Assembly (NCBI GenBank): GCA_022361135.1
Contig: JAKSBM010000595.1
Span: 1-5,669, forward strand
Length of the DNA stretch: 5,669 nucleotides
Source: Desulfobacterales bacterium
GTDB taxonomy: Bacteria; Desulfobacterota; Desulfobacteria; Desulfobacterales; Desulfobacteraceae
Direction: 5' to 3'
This document shows, one piece after another, positions 1 to 5,669 of this stretch (the first letter of the stretch is position 1; the number at the start of each line of letters is the position of its first letter). The notes under the pieces were generated by a model, which saw only the letters and a list, made by a program, of their open reading frames with translations, made no database searches and was not told the origin of the DNA. The translations under genes were made by a program, and so were the position numbers.

Positions 1-1958
1 ACGGGGTAAAAATGGTGGGTGGCCCCCCATTCCCAACTTCCGTTTTTAAATTCCCAGAAATATTCCCGGTGTTCCCGGATGATTTTCACCTCCAGGGCCA
101 TTGCTGCCAGGGATTTTCCTTCCCTGTCCACCTTAATGACGTCAAATTCCGCCAGTGTGTTGGCCTCCATTTCCCCATCCCGGGCCAGGGGGCGGATGCC
201 CACCAGGGACGGGGCCGGCCAGATCTGCCAGGATTTTTTCCGGACCACGGCCCGGCCGCTGGTGTCGTGGAGGGAGGCATTGGCCGTCACCCAATGGGGG
301 GAGTGGATGTCCGCCTTCCATTGGTTTTCCACGGGGATCTGTCCTTTGCCTGCTTTATCCAGGCGGATCTGGTCCGTGGCATAGCTGAAATCCAGGGTGT
401 TGTCCGGGGTTCCGAATTCATAGCCGGGGTGGGTATCGTTGAAAAGTTCCCGGGCCGGTTTGATGCGGATGAGGGCATCGGCTGGGATGTCCGAGGCCGG
501 GGCGCCATATAGGAAGCGGCCCTCCAGATCCAGGACCAGGGTATCCTCCGGTGCCAGGATTTCCCCCTGTCCCGGGGGATTGTCCAGCTCAAAGGCCAGC
601 CGTTCGGGCATGAAGTCGGAAACCAGGAAGGGGTATTCCCCCAGGGGGGTGCCGGCCTGGGAAAAGGCCATGCGCCATTTTCCGGTCATGGCATCCCCGG
701 GCAGGGTGTGACGGTTGCGGAAAAATCCCCGGCCGTCCCCCTTCCAGATGAATTCATGGACCATGCGACCGTCGGGTTGGAAGACCTTTGTTTGTATGGG
801 GAATTCCTTTGTGGGGGATCCATCCTGGTCCCGGAGCAGCCCCTGGGTGGTGACGGTTTCACCGGGGCGGTAAATGTCCCGGGGGCCGAAGACGTAGAAT
901 TCGGTCCGGCGGAAGGGGGCGACGGCGGTTTTAAATTCCGACAGGTCCAGGGCGGGCAGGTCCACGGGCAGGAGGCTGACCTGGTTATCCTTCAAGGCCA
1001 CCAGGGTTTTCAGTTTGGGAAATTGCCCCTGGAGGTCGGCCTGTCCCTGTCCGTTTGTTTTCAATTGGAAGAGACGCCGGCCCTCGGCATCGTGGCCCTG
1101 GAGGGTGACCTGGGAAACCGGGCGGGCCGTTTCCAAACTCTGGACAAAAAAGGAGAGGGACTGGTCGTACTTCCGCAGGGAGAGGCCCAGGTCGGAGATG
1201 GTGAACCAGGTTCGGCTGTAATTGTAGCCATAGAGGCCCGCCCCCCGGAGGACGGCCAGGTAAATCCCCGGGGTCTTCAGGGCCTTGATCCGTTTGATGG
1301 GGAGGTTGGCCTGGGTCCGGATGTCGGGTTTGTTTTCCAGCTCCCACCGACCGGAATAGACCAGGTCGGCAATGCGGTTTAGATCTTCGCTTTCGTAGTA
1401 GTAGATCTGGTCTTCATGGGCCACCAATTCCCGGAATTCCCCCAGCTTTTCCGGCTTGATCCGGAAGAAATCGACATCGGCCCGATTGACGTTCATGGCC
1501 GTCACAGGCAGGCCCCGGGTGAGGCGGGAGGCCAGGATGAATCCCTTGCTTCCAAAGCGGATCATGGGGTTGGCGGACCGGGTGGTGACGCTGAAGGTAT
1601 GGTCCTGGTCCAACTCGCCCCCGGCTTGGGATTTAATTCCTTTTTTAACTTTTATTTCGTAGGGGGTTCGGGGGGCCACATGTGTGAAATAGGCGGTGTA
1701 TTGGTCCTTGGAAAGGATCCACCCCCCCGCCACGGGTTCTCCCTCGTCCGTGGCCATGGAAAAGTAGGGGGCCAGGTTCTGGCTGCCGTCCAGGGGGTGG
1801 GAAAAGGTCACCCCGATGCTGTTTTCCCCATCCACGGTTTGCTGGATGGTGTAACGGATGGTCAAAGGGATGGTTTCTTTGGGGCTTTCGGCGGCCTGGG
1901 ACACCAGGGTAATGCAGAATAAAATAACCAGAATGGGGAGGCGGTGGATGAATTTCAT
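1..1958 (-). CDS. Bacterial alpha-2-macroglobulin family protein, N-terminal part (3' end outside window)
   Basis: Exported protein of the bacterial alpha-2-macroglobulin family, which traps attacking proteases in the periplasm; known members often carry a CxEQ thioester. The frame is open for 652 codons from ATG 1958 and leaves the window still open; relatives are usually well over 1500 residues, so this is about a third. An AAGGAA Shine-Dalgarno lies 6 bases before the ATG. Residues 1-22 look like a Sec signal peptide (basic start, hydrophobic 7-19, SQA then AES as cleavage site). Cys15 follows ILF, a poor lipobox, so I infer a soluble periplasmic form, unlike the E. coli YfhM lipoprotein. 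Residues 28-127 resemble an N-terminal beta-sandwich; 132-165 (MIRFGSKG..., GLPVTAMNV, DFFRI) match the following macroglobulin domain. DIYRPGE at 361-367 is the hallmark of the MG2 domain. EYFWEF around Trp635, then GSWEWGA, is also typical. Thioester and bait regions lie beyond the edge. No partner pbpC gene is visible. Confidence 0.9.
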   Translation of the reverse strand, partial: MKFIHRLPILVILFCITLVSQAAESPKETIPLTIRYTIQQTVDGENSIGVTFSHPLDGSQNLAPYFSMATDEGEPVAGGWILSKDQYTAYFTHVAPRTPYEIKVKKGIKSQAGGELDQDHTFSVTTRSANPMIRFGSKGFILASRLTRGLPVTAMNVNRADVDFFRIKPEKLGEFRELVAHEDQIYYYESEDLNRIADLVYSGRWELENKPDIRTQANLPIKRIKALKTPGIYLAVLRGAGLYGYNYSRTWFTISDLGLSLRKYDQSLSFFVQSLETARPVSQVTLQGHDAEGRRLFQLKTNGQGQADLQGQFPKLKTLVALKDNQVSLLPVDLPALDLSEFKTAVAPFRRTEFYVFGPRDIYRPGETVTTQGLLRDQDGSPTKEFPIQTKVFQPDGRMVHEFIWKGDGRGFFRNRHTLPGDAMTGKWRMAFSQAGTPLGEYPFLVSDFMPERLAFELDNPPGQGEILAPEDTLVLDLEGRFLYGAPASDIPADALIRIKPARELFNDTHPGYEFGTPDNTLDFSYATDQIRLDKAGKGQIPVENQWKADIHSPHWVTANASLHDTSGRAVVRKKSWQIWPAPSLVGIRPLARDGEMEANTLAEFDVIKVDREGKSLAAMALEVKIIREHREYFWEFKNGSWEWGATHHFYP

Positions 1959-2025
1959 GGATATTTCCTTGAAAATGAGTTAAATGGACACTCTGCCCGA
2001 GCCGGGACGGGATCTTGTGGCCCAT

Positions 2026-2053
2026 ATCTTATCAGAATCATTGTTGATATCAA
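2026..2053 (-). promoter_or_regulatory. Probable sigma-70 extended -10 promoter for the A2M gene
   Basis: Read on the minus strand, TTGATA (2053-2048, five of six bases of TTGACA) is followed after 16 bases by TAAGAT (2031-2026). A TG one base ahead of that hexamer makes TGATAAGAT, the extended -10 form. Transcription would start near 2019, giving a leader of about 60 bases before ATG 1958. The AT-rich boxes stand out from GC-rich surroundings. The match is by eye, not scored or measured. Confidence 0.6.
2044..2053. repeat. Perfect 10-base palindrome TTGATATCAA, possible operator
   Basis: TTGATATCAA is its own reverse complement and covers the proposed -35 box of the A2M promoter. A dimeric repressor here would block RNA polymerase. 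It is short, so it may only be a by-product of the -35 sequence. It sits in the divergent region shared with the MATE gene. Confidence 0.3.
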
Positions 2054-2075
2054 GCCCACGGATGGTGGATTTTTT

Positions 2076-2092
2076 CCCCATTGAGAATGGGG
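2076..2092. repeat. Small hairpin in the divergent intergenic region
   Basis: CCCCATT (2076-2082) and AATGGGG (2086-2092) form a perfect 7-bp stem around a 3-base loop. A run of T lies before it on the plus strand, not after, so it lacks terminator layout in either direction. It lies about 20 bases upstream of the proposed A2M -35 box and could be a protein site; it may equally be chance in GC-rich DNA. Confidence 0.3.
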
Positions 2093-2152
2093 GAATCGCT
2101 GGTGGGATCGGGCGGGTGGGATTTATGGATATGTCCCCGGGGCATAACCGTG

Positions 2153-2158
2153 TAAAAT
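2153..2158 (+). promoter_or_regulatory. Weak -10 candidate for the MATE gene
   Basis: TAAAAT matches five of six bases of the -10 consensus, but no recognisable -35 box lies 16-18 bases upstream. A near-palindrome around CCCCGGGG (2135-2142), flanked by ATG and CAT, occupies the place where a -35 would be, which would suit an activator or repressor site. If this -10 is used, transcription begins near 2165, after the upstream in-frame ATG at 2161, which favours the 2236 start. Confidence 0.25.
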
Positions 2159-2235
2159 AAATGAATTTACCTCCGGTGGGAGGCGGCAAAATCATATGGC
2201 CAGAGGCTTGGCCGGATCAAGGAATATCAAGGCAG

Positions 2236-3579
2236 ATGTACAAATATCATTTTAAACAGACCGCCCGCATGGCTGTCCCCCTGGTGGTGGGGCAGATCGG
2301 CCAGTTGGCCATGTCCGTTGTGGACAATATCATGGTGGGCCGGGTGGGGGCCGAAGCTTTGGCCGCCGCCTCCATCGGCAACGGTCTCTTCACCATTGTC
2401 ATGGTCATGGGCATCGGGATTTCCATGGCCATGACCCCCCTGACGGCCGTGGCCCACGGCCGGGGGGAATATGCACGCTGCGGCACTGTCCTGCGCCAGG
2501 GATTGATGTTGAATATGGCCTGCGGCCTGCTTCTCTGCCTTCTGGCCTGGGCCGGGGCCGAGTCCATCCGATTCCTTAACCAGCCCGCGGAAATTGTGGC
2601 CCCGGCCACCCTCTATATGAAGGTCCTAGGACTGTCCATGCTTCCCATCATGCTTTTCCAGAGTTTCCGTCAATTTGCCGAAGGGGTCAGCATCCTCCGG
2701 CCGGCCATGGTCATCACCCTGGCGGCCAATGCCGTGAATTTCCTGACCAATTGGGTGTTCATCTACGGAAATCTGGGGGCCCCGGCCCTGGGCCTCACCG
2801 GGGCGGGCATCGCCACCTTTTCCTCCCGGTTTTTCATGGCATTGGCCATGATGGCCGTGGTGATGAAATCCCAAAAAATGGCCGTATTTGACCCCAGTCT
2901 TCGGTTCCGGAAGGTTGATTTTCCCCTCATGGGACGGCTGCTGAAAATTGGAATTCCCGGGGCCTGCCAATACTTTTTCGAGGTCTCGGCCTTTTCCGCC
3001 TCGGCCGTCATTGTGGGCTGGATGGGCACCGTTCCCCTGGCCGCCCACCAGGTGGCCATCAACCTGGCCTCCATCTCCTTCATGGTGGCCATGGGGATTT
3101 CTGCGGCCTCCACCATCCGGGTGGGCAATGCCGTGGGCCGGGAATCCATCCCGGATATCCGGGCGGCGGGATTTTCCGCCATCGTCCTGGTGGTGGGCTT
3201 CATGTCCCTGGCCGGCCTGGTTTTTGTCCTGGGCCGCTATGCCCTGCCCGCCCTTTACCTGGATGACATCGAGGTCATCTACACCGCCGGGGCTCTCCTC
3301 ATCATTGTGGCTTTTTTCCAGATTTCAGACGGGGTCCAGGCCGTGGCCATCGGCATGCTCCGGGGTATCCCGGACATGAAGATCCCCACCCTCATCACCC
3401 TGACCGCCTATTGGATCATGGGGCTGCCCTCGGGCTATGTCCTGGCATTTTGGTGTGACCTGGGAATCTATGGGGTTTGGTGGGGGCTGCTCATCAGTTT
3501 GACCGTGTCGGCCTTGCTCATGGTGATGCGGTTCCATTTTAAAACCCGGATGGCTTTGGACAAGGCAAGGTATAGCTAA
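2236..3579 (+). CDS. MATE family multidrug efflux transporter, NorM subfamily
   Basis: Inner-membrane antiporter that exports cationic drugs or metabolites using Na+ or H+ entry. Starting at ATG 2236 gives 447 residues, normal for NorM proteins, with about twelve hydrophobic segments (roughly 13-34, 45-68, 90-107, 124-143, 157-178, 185-209, 235-262, 272-295, 311-335, 346-372, 383-406, 410-432) in two homologous halves. Recalled NorM of Vibrio cholerae lines up well: SVVDNIMVG (27-35), FFEVSAF (247-253), AAHQVAINL (269-277), TIRVGNAVG (293-301), SDGVQAVAIGMLRG (364-377) and GLPSGY (396-401). Asp30, Glu249 and Asp365 correspond to its coupling residues Asp36, Glu255 and Asp371, so the pump is probably functional. 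An in-frame ATG at 2161 would add 25 residues, but it has no Shine-Dalgarno and the extension is unlike the family. AAGGAA lies 11 bases before 2236, a loose but usable site. Substrate cannot be told from sequence. It is divergent from the A2M gene and convergent with the lipoprotein gene. Confidence 0.93.
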   Translation: MYKYHFKQTARMAVPLVVGQIGQLAMSVVDNIMVGRVGAEALAAASIGNGLFTIVMVMGIGISMAMTPLTAVAHGRGEYARCGTVLRQGLMLNMACGLLLCLLAWAGAESIRFLNQPAEIVAPATLYMKVLGLSMLPIMLFQSFRQFAEGVSILRPAMVITLAANAVNFLTNWVFIYGNLGAPALGLTGAGIATFSSRFFMALAMMAVVMKSQKMAVFDPSLRFRKVDFPLMGRLLKIGIPGACQYFFEVSAFSASAVIVGWMGTVPLAAHQVAINLASISFMVAMGISAASTIRVGNAVGRESIPDIRAAGFSAIVLVVGFMSLAGLVFVLGRYALPALYLDDIEVIYTAGALLIIVAFFQISDGVQAVAIGMLRGIPDMKIPTLITLTAYWIMGLPSGYVLAFWCDLGIYGVWWGLLISLTVSALLMVMRFHFKTRMALDKARYS

Positions 3580-3615
3580 ACCCCAGAAACATAATGGGTA
3601 TATCTCTGGGGTTTA
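3577..3615. terminator. Hairpin between convergent genes, probable bidirectional terminator
   Basis: TAAACCCCAGA (3577-3587) pairs perfectly with TCTGGGGTTTA (3605-3615); C3576-G3616 adds a twelfth pair. The loop is 17 bases. The left arm begins at the MATE stop codon TAA, and the structure lies 22 bases past the lipoprotein stop on the other strand. The trailing T-rich part is modest on the plus strand (TTTAGTTTG) and on the minus strand (TTTAGCTATA), so termination efficiency is uncertain. A stem this long and perfect between two convergent stops is unlikely to be chance. Confidence 0.7.
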
Positions 3616-3637
3616 GTTTGCAGAAGGTTTTGATAGA

Positions 3638-4723
3638 TTAGTTTTTTAAAAAATTAGTCGATAATCTCCAAATGCTCCAAGCTAACCCTCTTGAAGAACG
3701 AAAGTAGAGATAATCTCCTTCAGGGGACCAATGTGGCATATCATCACGGGATATATTCGTTGTAATTTGCTGTGATAGATTCTCCTTGAGATGGTAAATA
3801 TAAATATCCCTACTTTGCCTCTCTACAGATTTAATATTATTGGGACGTTGTTTTACATAGGCAATGTATTGTCCAAATGGGTCTGCCTCAGGAAAAAGAC
3901 AATCCATTTCGTTGTCATAGATAATCTGTGTAAGATTAGAGCCGTCAATGTCAGCTGTCCAGATGGAATAAAAACCGGTGTTTTCGTCCTTTGCTGAAAA
4001 GATGATGGTATTGTTGTCCAACCAACTAGCGTTAACTCCTTGCTTGAGCTGAGTTGGGAGCGAACCATTCCTCTTTTCGTACCAAATGAAAGGGCTGTTG
4101 TCGTAAAATTCTCGTGAAGAAAAAAGTATTTTGGTTCCATCGGGAGATTCTATGGGGTTTAGGAAGCGATATGATGGTGTTCCAATTCTTGTTAATCCCC
4201 CACCTCCATTGCTTGGCATTCTCCAGATGTATGAATTTTGATCATATCTGCTGGTATTTTGTCTTCCCCGATCTGCTACAAAATAAACATACTTACCGTT
4301 GGATGAAAAGCTTGGGTAGTTATTATTATAGTTCGTTTTTGTTAAGCGTATTTTGCCATTTTTAAAAATCCATAAATCAGAACCATTTTTGCCGGATTGA
4401 TTGTAAATGGAAGCAATAACTTCATTTTTGGATCCAATGTCATAGGAACTGAAAAAAGAATTCCCCATTGACGCATAGCGTTGTGGAGTTAAAAGCGCTT
4501 CTGCTCCTTTGTCACTGACACTGCGTTCGGCAATTTCATCTAGCCTTTGGGCTTGAATTTGGATTGCCCCTGTTTTTTCATTGGCCACCTCTTTTTCAAC
4601 CACAACACCAACCTTGCCTGTAGGCGCTTGTTTTGGTGCCTGATTGGTAGCGACACATCCGTTGAAAATAATAATACTACTACAAAACCAAATAACTGAT
4701 AATAATGTCTTGTTGGGCTTCAA
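3638..4723 (-). CDS. TolB-like six-bladed beta-propeller lipoprotein (PD40 repeats)
   Basis: Predicted 361-residue lipoprotein, mostly a WD40-like (PD40) beta-propeller of the kind found at the C terminus of TolB; such domains bind proteins in the periplasm or at the outer membrane. Residues 1-22 form a signal peptide and FNGC places the lipidated Cys at 23 (the -3 Phe is a mild deviation); Val24 is not the Asp inner-membrane retention signal, so an outer-membrane site is likely. Residues 24-95 are a polar linker. Six blades follow, each with a strand such as SSNGKYVYF (140-148), SPDGTKILFSS (193-203), DNNTIIFSAKD (236-246), DPFGQYIAYV (281-290), SPEGDYLYF (333-341), and a DLWIF/YIWRM/SIWTAD-type strand. 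Start is TTG 4723, chosen for its strong Shine-Dalgarno and the signal peptide directly after it. TolB itself is soluble with an extra N-terminal domain, absent here, and no tol/pal genes adjoin. The gene is far more AT-rich than its neighbours. Exact partner unknown. Confidence 0.82.
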   Translation of the reverse strand: MKPNKTLLSVIWFCSSIIIFNGCVATNQAPKQAPTGKVGVVVEKEVANEKTGAIQIQAQRLDEIAERSVSDKGAEALLTPQRYASMGNSFFSSYDIGSKNEVIASIYNQSGKNGSDLWIFKNGKIRLTKTNYNNNYPSFSSNGKYVYFVADRGRQNTSRYDQNSYIWRMPSNGGGGLTRIGTPSYRFLNPIESPDGTKILFSSREFYDNSPFIWYEKRNGSLPTQLKQGVNASWLDNNTIIFSAKDENTGFYSIWTADIDGSNLTQIIYDNEMDCLFPEADPFGQYIAYVKQRPNNIKSVERQSRDIYIYHLKENLSQQITTNISRDDMPHWSPEGDYLYFRSSRGLAWSIWRLSTNFLKN

Positions 4724-4874
4724 TGTTTCCTCCTTTGATGGGTAGTGCTTTTGGTGAAGCGTTTTTGTGCCGACGTGTAGATTTAATTGTCCTTTTTAAG
4801 TCACTTGTCTTGATGTGTGTGACGTTAAAATAATCTTAATAGCGCAAGTCGGAACTAGGAAACAATAGCTTTTT
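4724..4874 (-). other. AT-rich intergenic region upstream of the lipoprotein gene
   Basis: These 151 bases separate the binding-protein stop from the lipoprotein start. I see no convincing hairpin terminator for the upstream gene and no clear -35/-10 pair. Weak options on the minus strand are TATTAA or TAAGAT near 4834-4840, without a good -35. The AT-rich composition continues from the lipoprotein gene up to about 4875 and then changes sharply, so this spacer belongs with the lipoprotein segment. Confidence 0.45.
4729..4736 (-). promoter_or_regulatory. Strong Shine-Dalgarno supporting a TTG start
   Basis: Minus-strand AAAGGAGG lies 5 bases before TTG 4723. It is the best ribosome binding site in the window and decides the start of the lipoprotein gene: no ATG lies at the proper distance, and the signal peptide begins right at the TTG. 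Pairing a near-perfect site with a weak start codon would moderate translation. Confidence 0.75.
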
Positions 4875-5669
4875 TTAATATTGGGTGTAGGAAAGAAGTA
4901 GTCGATCTGCAACCATCACCGATTTTTTAATCTGCCCTTCCTTAAGCATGATGGCCTCGGTCTGTTCCCAGGCCGGGGTGTTGAAGCTGCCGATGGAGGT
5001 GGTTGGATTGGGTTTGATCAGGGTGCGGGTGACCTCAAGTTGCTTTTGGCGGATGTCGTCCCGGGCCATTTTATCCCGTTTTTTGACTTCGGCCAAAACC
5101 AAGTCTTGGTTGGCCGAGTCCATGGCGGCCTCCCAGGCCTTGAGCAGGGCTGTGATGAAGGTTTGGGCCAGGGCGGGGTTCTCTTTGATCATTTTTCCCG
5201 AGGTGATGATGGAGTTGGCCACAAAGTCCACCCCGAAATCCGATGGGTTGAGGAAGCGAACCGATTCCCCTTCTGCGGCTAGCTTGTCCTCCAGGATGAC
5301 GCCCTGGGAGTTGCGGTAGACGGGCCAGATCTCCACCTGCTTTTTCAGGAAGGGGGTGAAGTCGAAGCGGACCCCCTTGAGGATATAGTCCCGGGGGGAA
5401 AGGCCGGACTGGGCCAGCAGGGTGTTCATGATGGTTTCATCGTTGCCCCCGAAGGTGACGCCGATGGTGCGGTCCTTCAATTGGGCCGGGGTGGTGATCT
5501 GGGGGATGTGGTCCCGGTGGATCCATTGCATGGGGTTGATCTGGAAGAGTTGGGCCAGGACCACCACGTCGGCCCCCTTGTCCAGGGCCCGGATGACCTG
5601 GTCGGCCGAGGCCACCCCAAAGTCGGCATATCCCAGTTCCAATTCCTTGATGGCATTCTTTTCGGGGCT
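4875..5669 (-). CDS. ABC transporter substrate-binding protein, NMT1/THI5-like (5' end outside window)
   Basis: Periplasmic solute-binding component of an ABC importer of the NMT1/THI5-like (SsuA/TauA-related) fold. The frame is open from the right edge to TAA 4875-4877, giving the last 264 residues; relatives have about 320-340, so the signal peptide and first strand are missing. Numbering from the edge: GYADFGVASADQVIRA (12-27) is the family's typical segment ending the first lobe strand; LFQINPMQWI (40-49) follows; TTPAQLKDRTIGVTFGGND (58-76) matches the usual DLKGKxIGV stretch with its ligand-loop glycines; PVYRNSQG (115-122) is the second hinge region; the rest is helical C-terminal lobe. 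The family includes binders of thiamine pyrimidine precursor (ThiY-like), riboflavin, sulfonates, nitrate and aromatic acids; the ligand cannot be fixed from this part. The Cys-rich CCCFC motif of eukaryotic THI5 enzymes is not visible, which fits a transporter role. Permease and ATPase genes are not in the window and, if linked, lie beyond the right edge. Confidence 0.88.
   Translation of the reverse strand, partial: SPEKNAIKELELGYADFGVASADQVIRALDKGADVVVLAQLFQINPMQWIHRDHIPQITTPAQLKDRTIGVTFGGNDETIMNTLLAQSGLSPRDYILKGVRFDFTPFLKKQVEIWPVYRNSQGVILEDKLAAEGESVRFLNPSDFGVDFVANSIITSGKMIKENPALAQTFITALLKAWEAAMDSANQDLVLAEVKKRDKMARDDIRQKQLEVTRTLIKPNPTTSIGSFNTPAWEQTEAIMLKEGQIKKSVMVADRLLLSYTQY

Noticed and set aside
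708..1382. A 224-codon open frame on the plus strand, and a similar one at 12-512
   Set aside because: Both lie antisense to the A2M gene, whose minus-strand frame is unbroken and carries family motifs. GC-rich codons leave few stops in antisense frames, and the translations are Gly/Pro-rich without recognisable domains.
2076..2095. Hairpin next to a T-run as an intrinsic terminator
   Set aside because: The T-run precedes the hairpin on the plus strand and reads as A after it on the minus strand; it also lies between divergent genes where no transcript needs ending.
2161..2235. Upstream ATG of the MATE gene at 2161
   Set aside because: No Shine-Dalgarno precedes it, it falls at or before the likely transcription start, and the added 25 residues are unlike NorM N termini.
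2159..2235. Riboswitch in the MATE leader
   Set aside because: Only two 5-bp inverted repeats are visible and no conserved core of guanidine, TPP or preQ1 riboswitches could be recognised; the leader is also short.
2626..3203. Minus-strand open frames within the MATE gene
   Set aside because: Translations are compositionally odd (His/Gly-rich or Met/Ala/Pro-rich) and antisense to a well-conserved transporter.
4724..4874. Sigma-70 promoter for the lipoprotein gene
   Set aside because: Several AT-rich hexamers exist but none has a matching -35 at proper spacing, and such hexamers are expected by chance in AT-rich DNA.
5640..5642. TTG at 5642 as the start of the substrate-binding protein
   Set aside because: The frame stays open to the window edge, nine codons further upstream; a start here would remove the first lobe strand and the signal peptide, so the gene is cut by the window.

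Overview
The window carries four protein genes from what looks like a Gram-negative bacterium with a GC-rich genome. The evidence for Gram-negative is an exported alpha-2-macroglobulin-like protein, a probable outer-membrane lipoprotein and a periplasmic-type solute-binding protein. Codon use in three of the genes is strongly biased to GCC, CTG, CCC, GGG and CGG. The style is reminiscent of sulfate-reducing Deltaproteobacteria (Desulfobacterota), but that is an inference from codon style and gene types only; no marker gene is present.

Layout. (1) Positions 1-1958, minus strand: the first 652 codons of a bacterial alpha-2-macroglobulin (A2M) protein, running off the left edge. (2) Positions 1959-2235: a divergent intergenic region with a good extended -10 promoter for A2M, a 10-base palindrome on its -35 box, a small hairpin and a weak -10 candidate for the opposite gene. 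(3) Positions 2236-3579, plus strand: a complete NorM-type MATE efflux transporter that keeps all three acidic cation-coupling residues. (4) Positions 3577-3615: a hairpin overlapping the MATE stop codon, probably a bidirectional terminator between convergent genes. (5) Positions 3638-4723, minus strand: a complete TolB-like beta-propeller lipoprotein in a distinctly AT-rich segment, starting at TTG behind a strong Shine-Dalgarno. (6) Positions 4875-5669, minus strand: the C-terminal 264 residues of an NMT1/THI5-type ABC transporter substrate-binding protein, whose start lies beyond the right edge.

The genes do not form one obvious pathway. All four products act at the cell envelope: protease trapping, drug/cation efflux, an outer-membrane scaffold and solute capture. 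Only A2M and MATE share a regulatory region, being divergently transcribed. The lipoprotein and the binding protein point the same way but are separated by 151 bases and differ sharply in base composition, so they are probably not one operon. I found no RNA gene, CRISPR array, insertion sequence or convincing new system. The most unusual element is the AT-rich lipoprotein gene, which looks like an acquired insert between GC-rich neighbours.
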